Position numbers and translations under genes: made by a program. This document shows, one piece after another, positions 1 to 8,493 of a stretch of 64,000 nt of DNA; position 1 is the first letter of the stretch; each line of letters opens with the position of its first letter. A model generated the notes under the pieces. It ran no database searches. It was not told the DNA's origin and saw only the letters and a program-made list of their open reading frames with translations. This DNA is from Bdellovibrio bacteriovorus str. Tiberius (GTDB lineage Bacteria > Bdellovibrionota > Bdellovibrionia > Bdellovibrionales > Bdellovibrionaceae): positions 2,170,001-2,234,000 of the forward strand of contig NC_019567.1 in the NCBI RefSeq assembly GCF_000317895.1, written 5' to 3'.

Positions 1-136
1 GATGACGCTGCTCAAGTCGTTTAACTTCCGCATTACGGCGCTTGGCATTTTCGCTTTCGCGATTTTCGTACTCTTCCCGAGTCTTGCGAATTTTTTCGTC
101 CTGACGCGCACGATCCGATGATGAAATAGAAGACAT
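1..136 (-). CDS. Partial gene: charged, probably coiled-coil N-terminus
   Basis: Only the first 45 codons are inside the window; the gene runs off the left edge. The ATG is preceded by GGGAGGA with a 4-base gap, a convincing ribosome binding site. The visible residues are almost all charged or polar (many Arg, Lys, Glu) and have helical or coiled-coil character, with no signal peptide. No family can be named from this fragment. It may be cotranscribed with the envelope genes that follow on the same strand, but about 86 bases separate it from the FecR-like gene. Confidence 0.6.
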   Translation of the reverse strand, partial: MSSISSSDRARQDEKIRKTREEYENRESENAKRRNAEVKRLEQRH

Positions 137-222
137 CCTATCCTCCCAGACCTCAGGGTAACATGAGGCATGGGAAGAAACTTCAAATGACATGGAATGC
201 AAATTAAAATCAGGACCAGAGT

Positions 223-960
223 CTAGCGCTCAAAGACGCGCTGGCGGTACAGATCTTTCATGCGCTGCAGTTCCGCGGCTTTTCGCTGGCGGCGCGTTTC
301 TTCGGCCTTTTCCTGAGCCTCGATGGAGGCAATCTTTCTTTCAGTCAAGGCCTGATAAAGCTGGCTGGATTTCTGCGCCAGATCACCCCAGTTATCACGA
401 TACAAACGCACTTCTTTCACGAAGTCCTCTTTGCTGCCACGATAAAGGGAGTTCCACATCGGCAAATGCTCTTTCATATTCACAGGTTCAATCATGCCGT
501 ATTCGGTTTTACCATGAGAGTTCATACCCGCAACCCAGACTTCGAAACCCTCTGGGATTTCCAAAGTCTTCCCATCGCGTAAAGTCACTTTAAGGGATGC
601 ATTCATATTGCGGATCAAAATGCGGGAATCCTGGGAAATCACCCAGTACTCACCCATTGTCGCCTTGGTGGTGGCATAAAGACTTTCAAGCTGCAGGTTT
701 TTTCCACCTTCAACCCAGACAGCGCCCTTCACCAGGCGCCATTGATCCGGGGCCAGACGAACCAGGGCTGAACCCGTGGTTACATGCAGCTGATTGTTGC
801 CTTTTTCAAAATGGAAAGCGGAACCGGTCACCTGAATCGCGCAGCTTTCCTGAGATTTCAGGCAAGCCGATGGCTGCTCAATCAGATCCCCGGCGGCCCG
901 AACCCGGACCTCCATCTGAAATGCCATCAAGAATAACATCAAGCGCACGATTTTCTTCAT
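223..960 (-). CDS. FecR-domain secreted protein with C-terminal coiled coil
   Basis: The 245-residue product begins with a basic, hydrophobic signal peptide ending near VRA-A, so it is predicted to be exported. The middle (about residues 45-150) has the beta-rich pattern of FecR-type periplasmic domains (V-x-x-G-x-x-x-V and similar strands). The last 50 residues are highly charged and probably coiled coil. Two cysteines near residue 33 could form a disulfide. I chose the MKK start, which lies two bases beyond the stop of the upstream TPR gene; a start four codons earlier would overlap it. The tight spacing suggests one operon with the TPR protein. It is not next to an ECF sigma factor, so a FecIR-type signalling role is not supported. 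Confidence 0.75.
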   Translation of the reverse strand: MKKIVRLMLFLMAFQMEVRVRAAGDLIEQPSACLKSQESCAIQVTGSAFHFEKGNNQLHVTTGSALVRLAPDQWRLVKGAVWVEGGKNLQLESLYATTKATMGEYWVISQDSRILIRNMNASLKVTLRDGKTLEIPEGFEVWVAGMNSHGKTEYGMIEPVNMKEHLPMWNSLYRGSKEDFVKEVRLYRDNWGDLAQKSSQLYQALTERKIASIEAQEKAEETRRQRKAAELQRMKDLYRQRVFER

Positions 961-961
961 A

Positions 962-1636
962 CTACTCAACACTTTGCGCCAGTTTGCGCGCCTGTTTTTT
1001 CAGGTTTTCATTCTTGAAATTCTTAGCCACGGTTTTATAGATTTCAGCCGCTTCTTCGCTTTGACTGTTCAGCTCGCTGATCTGTCCCATGCGAAGCAGA
1101 ATAAAGCCCGTCAGATCGTGCTGCGGGTACTGAGTCACCATCTCGTCAATCTGCCCCAAACTGCTGCGATAGTCTTTTTTCAGGAAGTAGCTTTCAGCAA
1201 TGAAAAAACGCGCCTCAACACTGTGTTGGGACAATGGGTATTTTTCCAACAACTGGCCAAATTCACGAATGGCACGGTCATATTCCTGACCGTTAAAGTA
1301 ACGCTTTCCCTTTTCATAGATGGCGCCAGACAGATCCAAAGCCTCTTCACTGGCCGGAGCACGCACCACTGCGGAAAGATTATGAAGCTCATACTTTGCT
1401 TGAAGTGTTTTATCGTTCGGCAGAACCTGCGCAACTGTTTGCTGGAAGTCCTTCAACTGGTAGGTCAAAAGAGAGTTGTTGAATTTCTCTTTTTCCACCT
1501 GTTTTTGCAGGGATGCCAGACGCATTTCATACTCTTCATGACCATTAAAATGCGCCACGAATGTGGCATACACTCCCATGAACCCGACAGCCAGGCACAG
1601 GCAGAAAACGACAAATAAAGAGTTCTGATTTTTCAT
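962..1636 (-). CDS. Membrane-anchored coiled-coil TPR protein, CpoB/YbgF-like
   Basis: The product has 224 residues: one N-terminal membrane segment (about 8-28), a coiled coil (about 35-70) and TPR-like helical pairs from about residue 105 to the end (repeated A-x-x-x-F and Y-P-x-S patterns such as LLEKYPLSQHSVEARF). This layout resembles CpoB/YbgF or BamD-type periplasmic TPR proteins, here held by an uncleaved signal anchor. It directly precedes the FecR-like gene. The start codon sits just behind a perfect inverted repeat, described separately. Confidence 0.75.
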   Translation of the reverse strand: MKNQNSLFVVFCLCLAVGFMGVYATFVAHFNGHEEYEMRLASLQKQVEKEKFNNSLLTYQLKDFQQTVAQVLPNDKTLQAKYELHNLSAVVRAPASEEALDLSGAIYEKGKRYFNGQEYDRAIREFGQLLEKYPLSQHSVEARFFIAESYFLKKDYRSSLGQIDEMVTQYPQHDLTGFILLRMGQISELNSQSEEAAEIYKTVAKNFKNENLKKQARKLAQSVE

Positions 1637-1673
1637 GTCTCACTTATCGGCAAAAACCGATAAATATTGAGAC
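1637..1673 (-). promoter_or_regulatory. Inverted repeat directly before the TPR gene start
   Basis: The arms TTATCGG and CCGATAA are separated by six bases, and outer arms TGAGAC and GTCTCA extend the pairing. In the RNA of the minus strand the hairpin ends at the start codon of the TPR gene. It could terminate the upstream gene or control translation; the loop is U-rich but no U-run follows the stem. Confidence 0.45.
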
Positions 1674-1677
1674 TGTC

Positions 1678-2391
1678 TTATTTTGAGACGGACTTCTGGT
1701 CGTAGGTATAGACGCTCTCGGCGTCCAGATCCTTCCACTTGCCATCCTTCTGAATTTTCGGCGCCACGCGGCCTTTCATTACCTGCAGCTTCTTGTCAGC
1801 ATGGGAATACCAAAGATGAATCGGATCCACGATAGCGGCGATAATGAAACTTGTGGGCTTCATACGCAGCTCCATCCATTTTACGCCAGCCACATCTTTT
1901 TCGCCGACCTTTTGCAAAGTGAACCCGACAGTCTCCAGACGATCCCAAACTGCAAAGCGAACATCCAAAGGTTTGCCGGCGGTTAAGGCATCCCAGTTTT
2001 TTTCAACAAAGGCGTTGAAATTAGGAGTGCTTAAAACAAAGCCGCTCAGTTTTTCATCCGCACTTTTCTTTTTGCCGCCCGGGCCTTCATATTCAAAATA
2101 AATACGGCCATCACGAACCTGGAAGCGGCCTTTTTCGCCGGTTTGCTTGCGATCGATTTCATAAGACAGCACGTCAGCCCCTTTGATCAGGCCTTTTTCA
2201 CTGACGACAACGTTGCCTTCTGTATCGCGAAATTCCGTCTGCGTTTGCACGCCGTCAGCCGGCGCAGCAAGATCTACATTCAAAGTAAAGAGAGTTTTTT
2301 GACGATTGGATTTCAAATCGTAAAGGGTTGCGGAAGAATAGTTTTGAGCAAATCCGAAAACCGGAAACAAAAGCGCAAGAACGAATGCCAT
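1678..2391 (-). CDS. Secreted protein of unknown function
   Basis: The product has 237 residues and a clear signal peptide (cleavage expected after FGFA). The mature part is beta-rich with no cysteines and no motif I recognise; it looks like a periplasmic lipid-binding or outer-membrane-associated fold of the DUF3108 kind, but that is only an impression. The ATG follows GGGGAGG with a 4-base gap. It lies upstream of the TPR and FecR-like genes on the same strand, so all three may be one envelope transcription unit. The intergenic hairpin may uncouple its expression from theirs. Confidence 0.65.
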   Translation of the reverse strand: MAFVLALLFPVFGFAQNYSSATLYDLKSNRQKTLFTLNVDLAAPADGVQTQTEFRDTEGNVVVSEKGLIKGADVLSYEIDRKQTGEKGRFQVRDGRIYFEYEGPGGKKKSADEKLSGFVLSTPNFNAFVEKNWDALTAGKPLDVRFAVWDRLETVGFTLQKVGEKDVAGVKWMELRMKPTSFIIAAIVDPIHLWYSHADKKLQVMKGRVAPKIQKDGKWKDLDAESVYTYDQKSVSK

Positions 2392-2504
2392 GAAGCCTCC
2401 CCATCAAAAGTCCATAGTACCCAATGGAGCAGAAAATAGTAACTATGACACTTAACAGCCATTAATTTCTGCAACACATCCAGGACCTGAAAATTTCATT
2501 TAAC

Positions 2505-2533
2505 TTGACCATCCCGACACAGAAAATTAGGGT
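2505..2533 (+). promoter_or_regulatory. Sigma-70-type promoter of the HU gene
   Basis: TTGACC and TAGGGT are separated by 17 bases, about 30 bases before the HU start codon. Confidence 0.45.
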
Positions 2534-2563
2534 AAGTTCCTTCGGGATAAGGATTGATGAGCT

Positions 2564-2836
2564 ATGAATAAAGCGCAATTGGTGGAACTGGTCGCAGAAA
2601 AAACAAAGACAACCAAGAGTCAATCCGAACTGATTCTCGACGCCACTCTGGAAGCCATTCAGGAAGCATTAAAAGATGGAGATGAAGTCAAACTTGTTGG
2701 CTTTGGCACATTCTCCAGAAGCTCCCGCAAAGCCCGCCAGGGACGCAATCCCAAAACCGGCGAAACGGTGAAAATTCCCAGCGCTTACATTCCCAAGTTC
2801 AAACCCGGCAAGGACCTTAAAGACGCCCTTAATTAA
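2564..2836 (+). CDS. hup: DNA-binding protein HU
   Basis: This 90-residue protein has the full HU/IHF fold: MNKAQLVELVAEK at the N-terminus, the signature around GFGTFSRSSRKARQGRNP, and the DNA-contacting proline arm (KIPSAYIPKFKPG). Length and sequence are standard for HU, a dimeric nucleoid protein that bends DNA. A sigma-70-like promoter lies just upstream. The 3' end overlaps the convergent GYF-domain gene by eight bases, so no separate terminator is available to either gene. Confidence 0.95.
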   Translation: MNKAQLVELVAEKTKTTKSQSELILDATLEAIQEALKDGDEVKLVGFGTFSRSSRKARQGRNPKTGETVKIPSAYIPKFKPGKDLKDALN

Positions 2837-3233
2837 ATTCAGGGCGATCCAAAATTCGCGACCACCCGCTCATGCCGGATTTCCAGATATAGTTCTGAGC
2901 ACTGACGCGCTGACTGCGCACAGATTCCTGAATTTCACGCACAGAATAAGGCCCTTCTTGCACCATGGCCTTGCCATCATCTGAGGCCACCAGCAACACC
3001 CACTCTTTATCATCCGCGGCGACATCCATCCCCTGCACATAGCCTTGAGTCGCCGGGAACAGACTGCGATCAAATCCCCATTCCCAAGCTGACTTCCAGC
3101 TGCCATCAGCATCGCAGGAAATCAAATCATGCGGACCGATGTCACCTTTTAGTATGAGCTGACGGACTTCTTCAAAACCGACGGGGCCCTGGGGTTTTAA
3201 GTTTTTGTTGTAGTACCAACGGTCATTTTTCAT
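2829..3233 (-). CDS. Protein with two GYF_2-type domains
   Basis: The 134-residue protein contains two copies of a WYY...GPVGFEEVRQLI-like module: residues 5-50 (GP, then L-I-x-x-G-D-I) and residues 75-130 (EGPYSVREIQE...WKSGMSGW). This is the GYF_2 pattern, which usually mediates protein contacts. There is no signal peptide. Its ATG overlaps the stop codon of the ChaN-like gene by four bases, so the two are translationally coupled and probably act together. Confidence 0.75.
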   Translation of the reverse strand: MKNDRWYYNKNLKPQGPVGFEEVRQLILKGDIGPHDLISCDADGSWKSAWEWGFDRSLFPATQGYVQGMDVAADDKEWVLLVASDDGKAMVQEGPYSVREIQESVRSQRVSAQNYIWKSGMSGWSRILDRPEFN

Positions 3234-4858
3234 AACTTTTCCTTTTTGCTCAGGAACGGTGCCGGCAAGGACTCGATCACTTCCAGTGCTTCATAGTAAA
3301 CCACATCAAAATGCGGATTGCCCAATGGCTTTTTCAGGAAGGTTGCCAAAGTGGCCGCCTTGATCAGTTTTTTTTGATATCCGCCAAACAAACGCTCACC
3401 CATCATCCCGCCCAACAAAGACGCTGCCAGAACATAGCTCCACTTTTTACGCGGACGTGCCTGCAGACGATGCCCCGGGACACCGGTGATCACCATCAAT
3501 TCATGCATCTTCTGAGCAAGCGCCAACTGCAGGGCTTCTTTCCCCAGATCCGAGGGACCGCGCGCTGCAAGACTTGCCTTGATATCAGCAATCGTGTCGG
3601 TCTTACGTTTGTGGTTGATGATTTTGGAACCAAAATAGGCCACAGCTTCTTTCCAGATCAGACGCAGGAAATCTGCCGGAACATCCATCGGAATCAGCTT
3701 TTCACCACTGACCTGACCATGCACAAAATGCATCGCCAATGAGGCCGCGTGATTCACCGTTCCCCGCGCCAGATAGGCCGCACCGATTTCCGGCAAATAG
3801 AAAGAGTTTTCATCTGCAATCATCATCTCTATCCAGCGCAGCTTTTTGGGGTCATAATGCTCGCGCACCTGACTCCAGAAAGAACTGTCCCGGGCTGTAT
3901 ACACCGATAAACTGGAGGTTGAAACCGTCAGCCCCAGTTCTTCCGAGATGATCTTAACGTAACGACCGACATGATCCGTATAATCCAGCAGGTCCTCATC
4001 GTCGTCGTCATCTTCATACAGCCCCAGATCATAGGTCTGCTCCAGATACATCAGATAATTTTGCCACTTCACCCACGGCGGAACACTCATCAGACAGAAG
4101 ACATTTTGCGACAGGCGCACCAAATCCGTGCTGGCCTCCAGCTCCCGATTCAGCAACTGGAAATAGATTTTTTCAGAGTTCTGGAAGATGCGCAAAATGC
4201 GTTTTGCAAATGGCGCCCCCAGAGTGCGGACGATCTCAGCGGGAATATGCTCTGATGCCAGATGCAAGTCCCCATAGATAACGAAAACCAAATGATCCGG
4301 ATGTGCCTTCACCAATTCAGCAATTTTTTTGCCAGCAAAGACATCCCGTGACTTCAAAGTCGTGGCATTGCGTTTTTTATAACTGCGGTTGATACCGCGG
4401 ACAGCGACCTTGTTTTTTTGCGCCCAGCGCAACAAAGGGCGATAGTATTCCCAGGGAAATCCCCACTTGGTCTGCCACTGCACTGATTTTAGAAAATCAC
4501 GCTCTGACATCTTCCCGGACATATAGCGGTCGATCTTTTCCTGATCTGCGGCCTCAAGGAACTCTACAGCCAGAATGGTTTTGCGGTCTTTGGGGATATG
4601 GCGCAGGATGCGCGCCTGGGCTTTTTGCGACTGGTGAAGAGCGTGAAAATCCCCGACCATAACGACCTGAGAGTGACTCATCTGCTCCCAAAGAGCTTCT
4701 TTGGTGGAGGCCGTCCATTTCCTGGAGAACTCCTTTTCATAGACCTTTTGATAGCGCATCAACTCGGGCGTGTCCCGTCCCAGTCGATGCCGCACCTGCT
4801 TTTCCATTTGCAGGTAAAGGTCTTTACGTATGCGTATCCATTTCTGTAGGTCGTTCAA
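3230..4858 (-). CDS. ChaN/TraB-like haem-uptake-fold protein
   Basis: About residues 60-225 resemble ChaN (Cofac_haem_bdg) and related proteins: the paired motifs GDFHALHQSQ and YGDLHLA supply conserved Asp/His residues, with VEFLE between them. ChaN-family proteins bind haem or act as metalloproteases in the wider TIKI family. The remaining 300 residues are helical and not recognised, including an acidic Asp/Glu-rich run. No signal peptide is visible. I chose the TTG at 4858 because AAGGA lies seven bases before it, and because upstream ATG choices (4942 or 4993) would run into or past the start of the divergent VKOR gene. Its stop overlaps the GYF-domain gene start. Confidence 0.65.
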   Translation of the reverse strand: MNDLQKWIRIRKDLYLQMEKQVRHRLGRDTPELMRYQKVYEKEFSRKWTASTKEALWEQMSHSQVVMVGDFHALHQSQKAQARILRHIPKDRKTILAVEFLEAADQEKIDRYMSGKMSERDFLKSVQWQTKWGFPWEYYRPLLRWAQKNKVAVRGINRSYKKRNATTLKSRDVFAGKKIAELVKAHPDHLVFVIYGDLHLASEHIPAEIVRTLGAPFAKRILRIFQNSEKIYFQLLNRELEASTDLVRLSQNVFCLMSVPPWVKWQNYLMYLEQTYDLGLYEDDDDDEDLLDYTDHVGRYVKIISEELGLTVSTSSLSVYTARDSSFWSQVREHYDPKKLRWIEMMIADENSFYLPEIGAAYLARGTVNHAASLAMHFVHGQVSGEKLIPMDVPADFLRLIWKEAVAYFGSKIINHKRKTDTIADIKASLAARGPSDLGKEALQLALAQKMHELMVITGVPGHRLQARPRKKWSYVLAASLLGGMMGERLFGGYQKKLIKAATLATFLKKPLGNPHFDVVYYEALEVIESLPAPFLSKKEKL

Positions 4859-4940
4859 GCTGTCTTCCTTGAGAGCATTCCGAAGTATTTTTACATAATT
4901 TCGATTGATTTCAAACACGATTCTAAGATTCAATGGGGTC

Positions 4941-6149
4941 ATGAAAAACACAGCCAGTAAATCCAAGTTCCTGCTTATCGCGATGATCGCCACCCTGATC
5001 GGCGTGGGTATTCATATCTATTTGACCCTGCACTATTATGATATCAAGTTCGGCCTGTCTGCCGGCGATTCAATGTGCAATATCAATGAAGTACTGAATT
5101 GTGATGCTGTGACTGCCAGCAAGTTCTCGGCCCTTCTAGGGGTGCCGATCGCACTTTGGGGTGCGATGACCAATTTGGTTTTGGTGTATTTCCTGGGCGT
5201 CACCCGTTTCAACCTTGTGCAGGATTCAGATCGCACTTCCCGCTACGCTTTGTTGCTGTCCGGAGTGACCGTTGTGGCTTCCGTGGTGATGGGATTGATC
5301 TCTGTCACCGCGATGAGCAACCTTTGCATCTTCTGCATCAGCGCTTATGTGCTTTCCATCATTGGCTTCATCTTCACTTGGATGGGTGCTGAAGACGTTA
5401 CTGCTGAAAATATCAGCAACGACATCAAAGACATCTTCACCTCGGAACGTTGGGTTGCGGGCTTCCTTTTGGCGATTCCAGCCTTCGCATTCCTGGCAAA
5501 TATTATGTATCTGGAAAGCCATGGCCTGTCTGACGTTGAAAAAATGGCCAAAGAAAAAGTGGCTTACTGGCAGGTTGCTCCTCAGCAGAACTTTGACCTG
5601 ACAAAGGGTCTGAGCATGCAAAAAGGCACAGAAGAACCTGTGATGACGATCGTAGAGTTTGCAGACTTCCGTTGCGGCCACTGCAAACACGCCGCTGCTC
5701 CTTTGCACAACTTCACTAAAAATCATCCGGACGTGCGTTTGATCTACAAACCATTCCCATTGGATGGCACGTGCAACGAAGCCATGAAAAACGGCGGCGG
5801 TGACGGCATCTCTTGCGGCCTGGCATTTGCGACTTTGTGTTCTGAAAAGATCGCGCAAAAAGGCTGGGTGGCGCACGATTATATCTTCGACAATCAGGAA
5901 GAAATCACGCGCATGATGAACCTGGATAAGAACCTTGAATCCATCGCAACAGCGACCGGCATCCAGCTGGAAGAACTGAAAACTTGCGTAAAAGGCACCG
6001 AGATTCCTGAGGTCGTGCGCAACACCGCCAAAGAAGGCGAAGTGGCGCAGATTCGCGGGACCCCGGCGATCTTCGTAAATGGCAAATTGCTGGACAGCGG
6101 ACAACTAATCCCGGTCCTTGAAGCTGCTTATAAGACATTGAAAAAGTAA
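4941..6149 (+). CDS. VKOR-DsbA fusion, disulfide-forming enzyme
   Basis: The 402-residue protein fuses a vitamin K epoxide reductase membrane domain (about 1-150) to a DsbA-like thioredoxin domain (about 225-402). The VKOR part shows the loop cysteines Cys46 and Cys54 and the active-site pair Cys129-x-x-Cys132, with at least four membrane helices. The thioredoxin part has Cys245-Gly-His-Cys248 and a cis-proline loop GTPAIF. VKOR reoxidises the linked DsbA domain using quinone, so this one gene replaces the DsbA/DsbB pair for periplasmic disulfide formation. It suits a genome rich in secreted cysteine proteins, several of them in this window. It is divergent from the ChaN-like gene and ends at a strong terminator. 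Confidence 0.9.
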   Translation: MKNTASKSKFLLIAMIATLIGVGIHIYLTLHYYDIKFGLSAGDSMCNINEVLNCDAVTASKFSALLGVPIALWGAMTNLVLVYFLGVTRFNLVQDSDRTSRYALLLSGVTVVASVVMGLISVTAMSNLCIFCISAYVLSIIGFIFTWMGAEDVTAENISNDIKDIFTSERWVAGFLLAIPAFAFLANIMYLESHGLSDVEKMAKEKVAYWQVAPQQNFDLTKGLSMQKGTEEPVMTIVEFADFRCGHCKHAAAPLHNFTKNHPDVRLIYKPFPLDGTCNEAMKNGGGDGISCGLAFATLCSEKIAQKGWVAHDYIFDNQEEITRMMNLDKNLESIATATGIQLEELKTCVKGTEIPEVVRNTAKEGEVAQIRGTPAIFVNGKLLDSGQLIPVLEAAYKTLKK

Positions 6150-6154
6150 GATGA

Positions 6155-6185
6155 AAAACGGCCTCTAAGAGGCCGTTTTCTTTTT
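6155..6185 (+). terminator. Intrinsic terminator after the VKOR-DsbA gene
   Basis: The 11-base arms AAAACGGCCTC and GAGGCCGTTTT have a 3-base loop and are followed by CTTTTT. The A-rich 5' side means it can also work for the convergent gene. Confidence 0.9.
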
Positions 6186-6774
6186 AGAATCCGATCATTT
6201 CCGCCAGTATGTTGGCAAGCTTCCCGAAGCCATCGTCAAACACCACAACGCTGGTCTTTGCCAGGCCATTGACGATATCCAGCCAGAACGCCAGAACAAT
6301 AATCGCCAGCGATGCAAACCACGCCGCCTTCACCACATAAATGGTAGAGCGAACATCCTGAATGCGTAAATCGCCCTGAACTTTCTCAACGATTTTCAAA
6401 ACATACTGAAGTTCACGGAAGTGTTCTTTGAATTTCTCACGAAGCTCCTGCTGCTTGGCACGCGTCAGGGAATTGATTCCCGGAAAGCTTCTTTTGGCTT
6501 TAATAGCATAGATCAAGTCGATGGAATGATTGATGTATCGAGTGACTTTGGACTGAAAGTTCGGGTACTCGGACGGCTTTTCCAGGAAGTCTTTCAATTC
6601 TTCGATGGCGCGATCATAGCGCTCGTCCAGAACCCACGTCAGAATGTTGTAGCGCAAAGAATCAGGCCGGCCCAAGTCCGACTTGTCGACATTCATATCG
6701 AAGAAGGCGCCTTCTTCCCTTTTCTTTGCTGGATCCGCAGCGTTTGCGGCGTCTTTTAATGCGGGTACTGACAT
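6184..6774 (-). CDS. Unknown cytoplasmic helical protein with C-terminal membrane segment
   Basis: The 196-residue product is mostly helical and charged, with one hydrophobic helix near residues 150-170 (AWFASLAIIVLAFWLDIV), so it is probably tail-anchored in the inner membrane. No enzymatic motif is seen. A segment around residues 45-70 (Y-D-R-A-I-E-E-L-K-D-F-L) resembles one TPR-like helix pair. No good ribosome binding site precedes the ATG. It is divergent from the coiled-coil gene, and a cluster of GACCTAG-type motifs lies between them. Confidence 0.65.
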   Translation of the reverse strand: MSVPALKDAANAADPAKKREEGAFFDMNVDKSDLGRPDSLRYNILTWVLDERYDRAIEELKDFLEKPSEYPNFQSKVTRYINHSIDLIYAIKAKRSFPGINSLTRAKQQELREKFKEHFRELQYVLKIVEKVQGDLRIQDVRSTIYVVKAAWFASLAIIVLAFWLDIVNGLAKTSVVVFDDGFGKLANILAEMIGF

Positions 6775-6822
6775 GAGTATCTTTTCGGCTGTTTGATGGC
6801 GATATTAAGGTCTTTTGTTATT

Positions 6823-6900
6823 ACCTAGGTCTAGTCTTAGTACCTTGGTTTGACTAATTATGTCTCATCCTGAGAACATGGACCTAGGGCGACCTAGACT
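6823..6900 (+). promoter_or_regulatory. Cluster of GACCTAG motifs between divergent genes
   Basis: ACCTAGGTCTAG occurs at 6823-6834. Two direct copies 10 bases apart, GACCTAGGGC and GACCTAGACT, occur at 6881-6900. CCTAGGTC is the reverse complement of GACCTAGG, so the sites also form an inverted pair. They flank a possible -35 box TTGACT at 6850, an arrangement expected of operators for a DNA-binding regulator. Confidence 0.4.
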
Positions 6901-6915
6901 TCATGGAGGAGGGCT

Positions 6916-8049
6916 ATGGAAACCGAATCTTTCCAGACCGCGAAACTTGGACATTTAGACTTTGATTCACCCCGGGAAAACCAGCCGGTGGGCAACATCC
7001 CATTGCCTGACGAACTGCCCCGCCAGAATGATTTCAGCCATCTCCCAAAAGAGATTCTGAAGTCCTCCACTGTTGAAAATCTGATTTCACAAAATGAAGA
7101 CCTGATGGCCCGCCTGAAGGTGACTTTGCGCCGTCTTTCTTTACTGGAAACTGAAAATCAGAAGTTCAGCGAAGAGGCTAACAAGGCCCGTCTTTCCCAA
7201 TCCTCTGTGACTGATCAAATTCTGGTCTGGAAGGAAAAGGACAATCTGTGGAGACAAAAGATCGATCAGCTGGAAAGAGAAAAAGAAATCCAGTCTGAAA
7301 AACTGCGTGCCCTGACTGAAAAAACACAGAACATGGCCACCGAACTGGCACGCCATGAAAAGTACCATGAGCGCATTAAAACTCAGGTAAAACCTTACAT
7401 TTCTGAACTGAAAGAATATTCCCGCACCCAGGACTTGCGCCTGCAGGAGCTGGAACATTCCTCCAGCCACAAAGAAGCCCAGCTGCGCGATCTGCGTCAT
7501 CAAATCATCGAGGTGACCAAGAATTCCCGCTATCAAGTTGAAGCTTCCGAGAAAAAAGCTCAGGAAATGGTTCACTTCTATGAAGAACAGATCGAGCGTC
7601 TGACCAAGGAAGTGGCACAACTGCATCAGATTCAAGAAGAACTTGAAGTGAAGTCCATAAAGCTGCACAGCGCTTTGGAGCGCCAGGACACTTTGGAAAA
7701 TGAAGTGGTGACTCTTCGCCGTAGCAAAGAAGAACTGAAAGACTGCTATGAGCAGGAGATCCAGCGCCAGCAGGAACGCATCAGCGAACTGACTCGCCAG
7801 AATCAAAAACTGGGTGTCGAGCATGCTGATTTGCAGATTCGCGTGGTGGAAGATCAGGAAAAAATCCAAAGACTTGAAAAAGACCACTATCAGTCCCAGG
7901 AACAACTGGAAAGTCTGAGATATATGTGGACTGCCAAAAACGAGGAAAACGAAAAACTCAAGGTTGCAGCCGCTGCTTTAGAGCGTTTAAACCTTGAGTT
8001 GAGTCAGAAACTTAATGAATTGCGGAAACAGGACGGGCCCACAGCTTAA
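6916..8049 (+). CDS. Long cytoplasmic coiled-coil protein
   Basis: From about residue 55 to the end the 377-residue product is an almost unbroken heptad pattern rich in Glu, Gln, Lys and Leu, typical of a filament-forming or scaffold coiled coil. The first 55 residues are less charged and proline-containing, and could be a docking segment. No signal peptide or membrane helix is present. GGAGGAGGG precedes the ATG closely, giving strong translation. Its stop overlaps the stop of the convergent STAS gene by four bases. Function cannot be assigned; bactofilin- or CrvA-like names are not supported. Confidence 0.75.
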   Translation: METESFQTAKLGHLDFDSPRENQPVGNIPLPDELPRQNDFSHLPKEILKSSTVENLISQNEDLMARLKVTLRRLSLLETENQKFSEEANKARLSQSSVTDQILVWKEKDNLWRQKIDQLEREKEIQSEKLRALTEKTQNMATELARHEKYHERIKTQVKPYISELKEYSRTQDLRLQELEHSSSHKEAQLRDLRHQIIEVTKNSRYQVEASEKKAQEMVHFYEEQIERLTKEVAQLHQIQEELEVKSIKLHSALERQDTLENEVVTLRRSKEELKDCYEQEIQRQQERISELTRQNQKLGVEHADLQIRVVEDQEKIQRLEKDHYQSQEQLESLRYMWTAKNEENEKLKVAAAALERLNLELSQKLNELRKQDGPTA

Positions 8050-8372
8050 AAGCTTTGCAGGGCCCCTTCGATGCTTTCATGCACTTCCAGGCTGGCACAC
8101 TCAGAGAATGAGAAAAGGCGCTGGAAGTCCGGAGTCAGACCCGCGATCTTCACATTCATGCGGCTCCCCGCATTCAAATCATTCAAAATACCAAAGAAAG
8201 ACTGAATCCCGGAAGACCCGACAAAGTGCAGGTTTTTCATGCAGAATACGACTTTACGGTCGGAGAAGTTCTGCAGACAGGCTTTTTTAAAGGACTGAGC
8301 TTTTTCGATTTCAATGCGACCGCTCAAAGACACAACGGTGATGTCACCATCGAGCACGAGTTTGACTTCCAT
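8046..8372 (-). CDS. STAS-domain protein (anti-sigma factor antagonist type)
   Basis: The 108 residues form a single STAS domain: the beta strand GDITVVSLSGRIE, the phosphorylation loop region FVGSSGIQSF, and a C-terminal amphipathic helix. In SpoIIAA-type proteins the first Ser of the D-S-S-G loop is phosphorylated by a partner kinase; here the loop reads V-G-S-S-G. No anti-sigma kinase is encoded nearby, so the partner must be elsewhere. It overlaps the convergent coiled-coil gene by four bases. Confidence 0.8.
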   Translation of the reverse strand: MEVKLVLDGDITVVSLSGRIEIEKAQSFKKACLQNFSDRKVVFCMKNLHFVGSSGIQSFFGILNDLNAGSRMNVKIAGLTPDFQRLFSFSECASLEVHESIEGALQSF

Positions 8373-8493
8373 GTTAAGACCTCATCAACCTAAGTTAAGT
8401 GTTCTATCTTAACGGCCAAAATCTATGACATTTTGAGTCCAAAAAGAGACCAGTTTCACCTCGACAAAGGCCCTAAAGCATCCCTAGAATACT

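Noticed and set aside
223-1636. FecIR-type iron signalling locus
   Set aside because: A FecR-like domain is present but there is no ECF sigma factor or TonB receptor nearby, and the protein lacks the membrane-spanning FecR layout.
5226-6104. A 292-codon open frame on the minus strand
   Set aside because: It is antisense to the VKOR-DsbA gene and reads as a low-quality shadow sequence.
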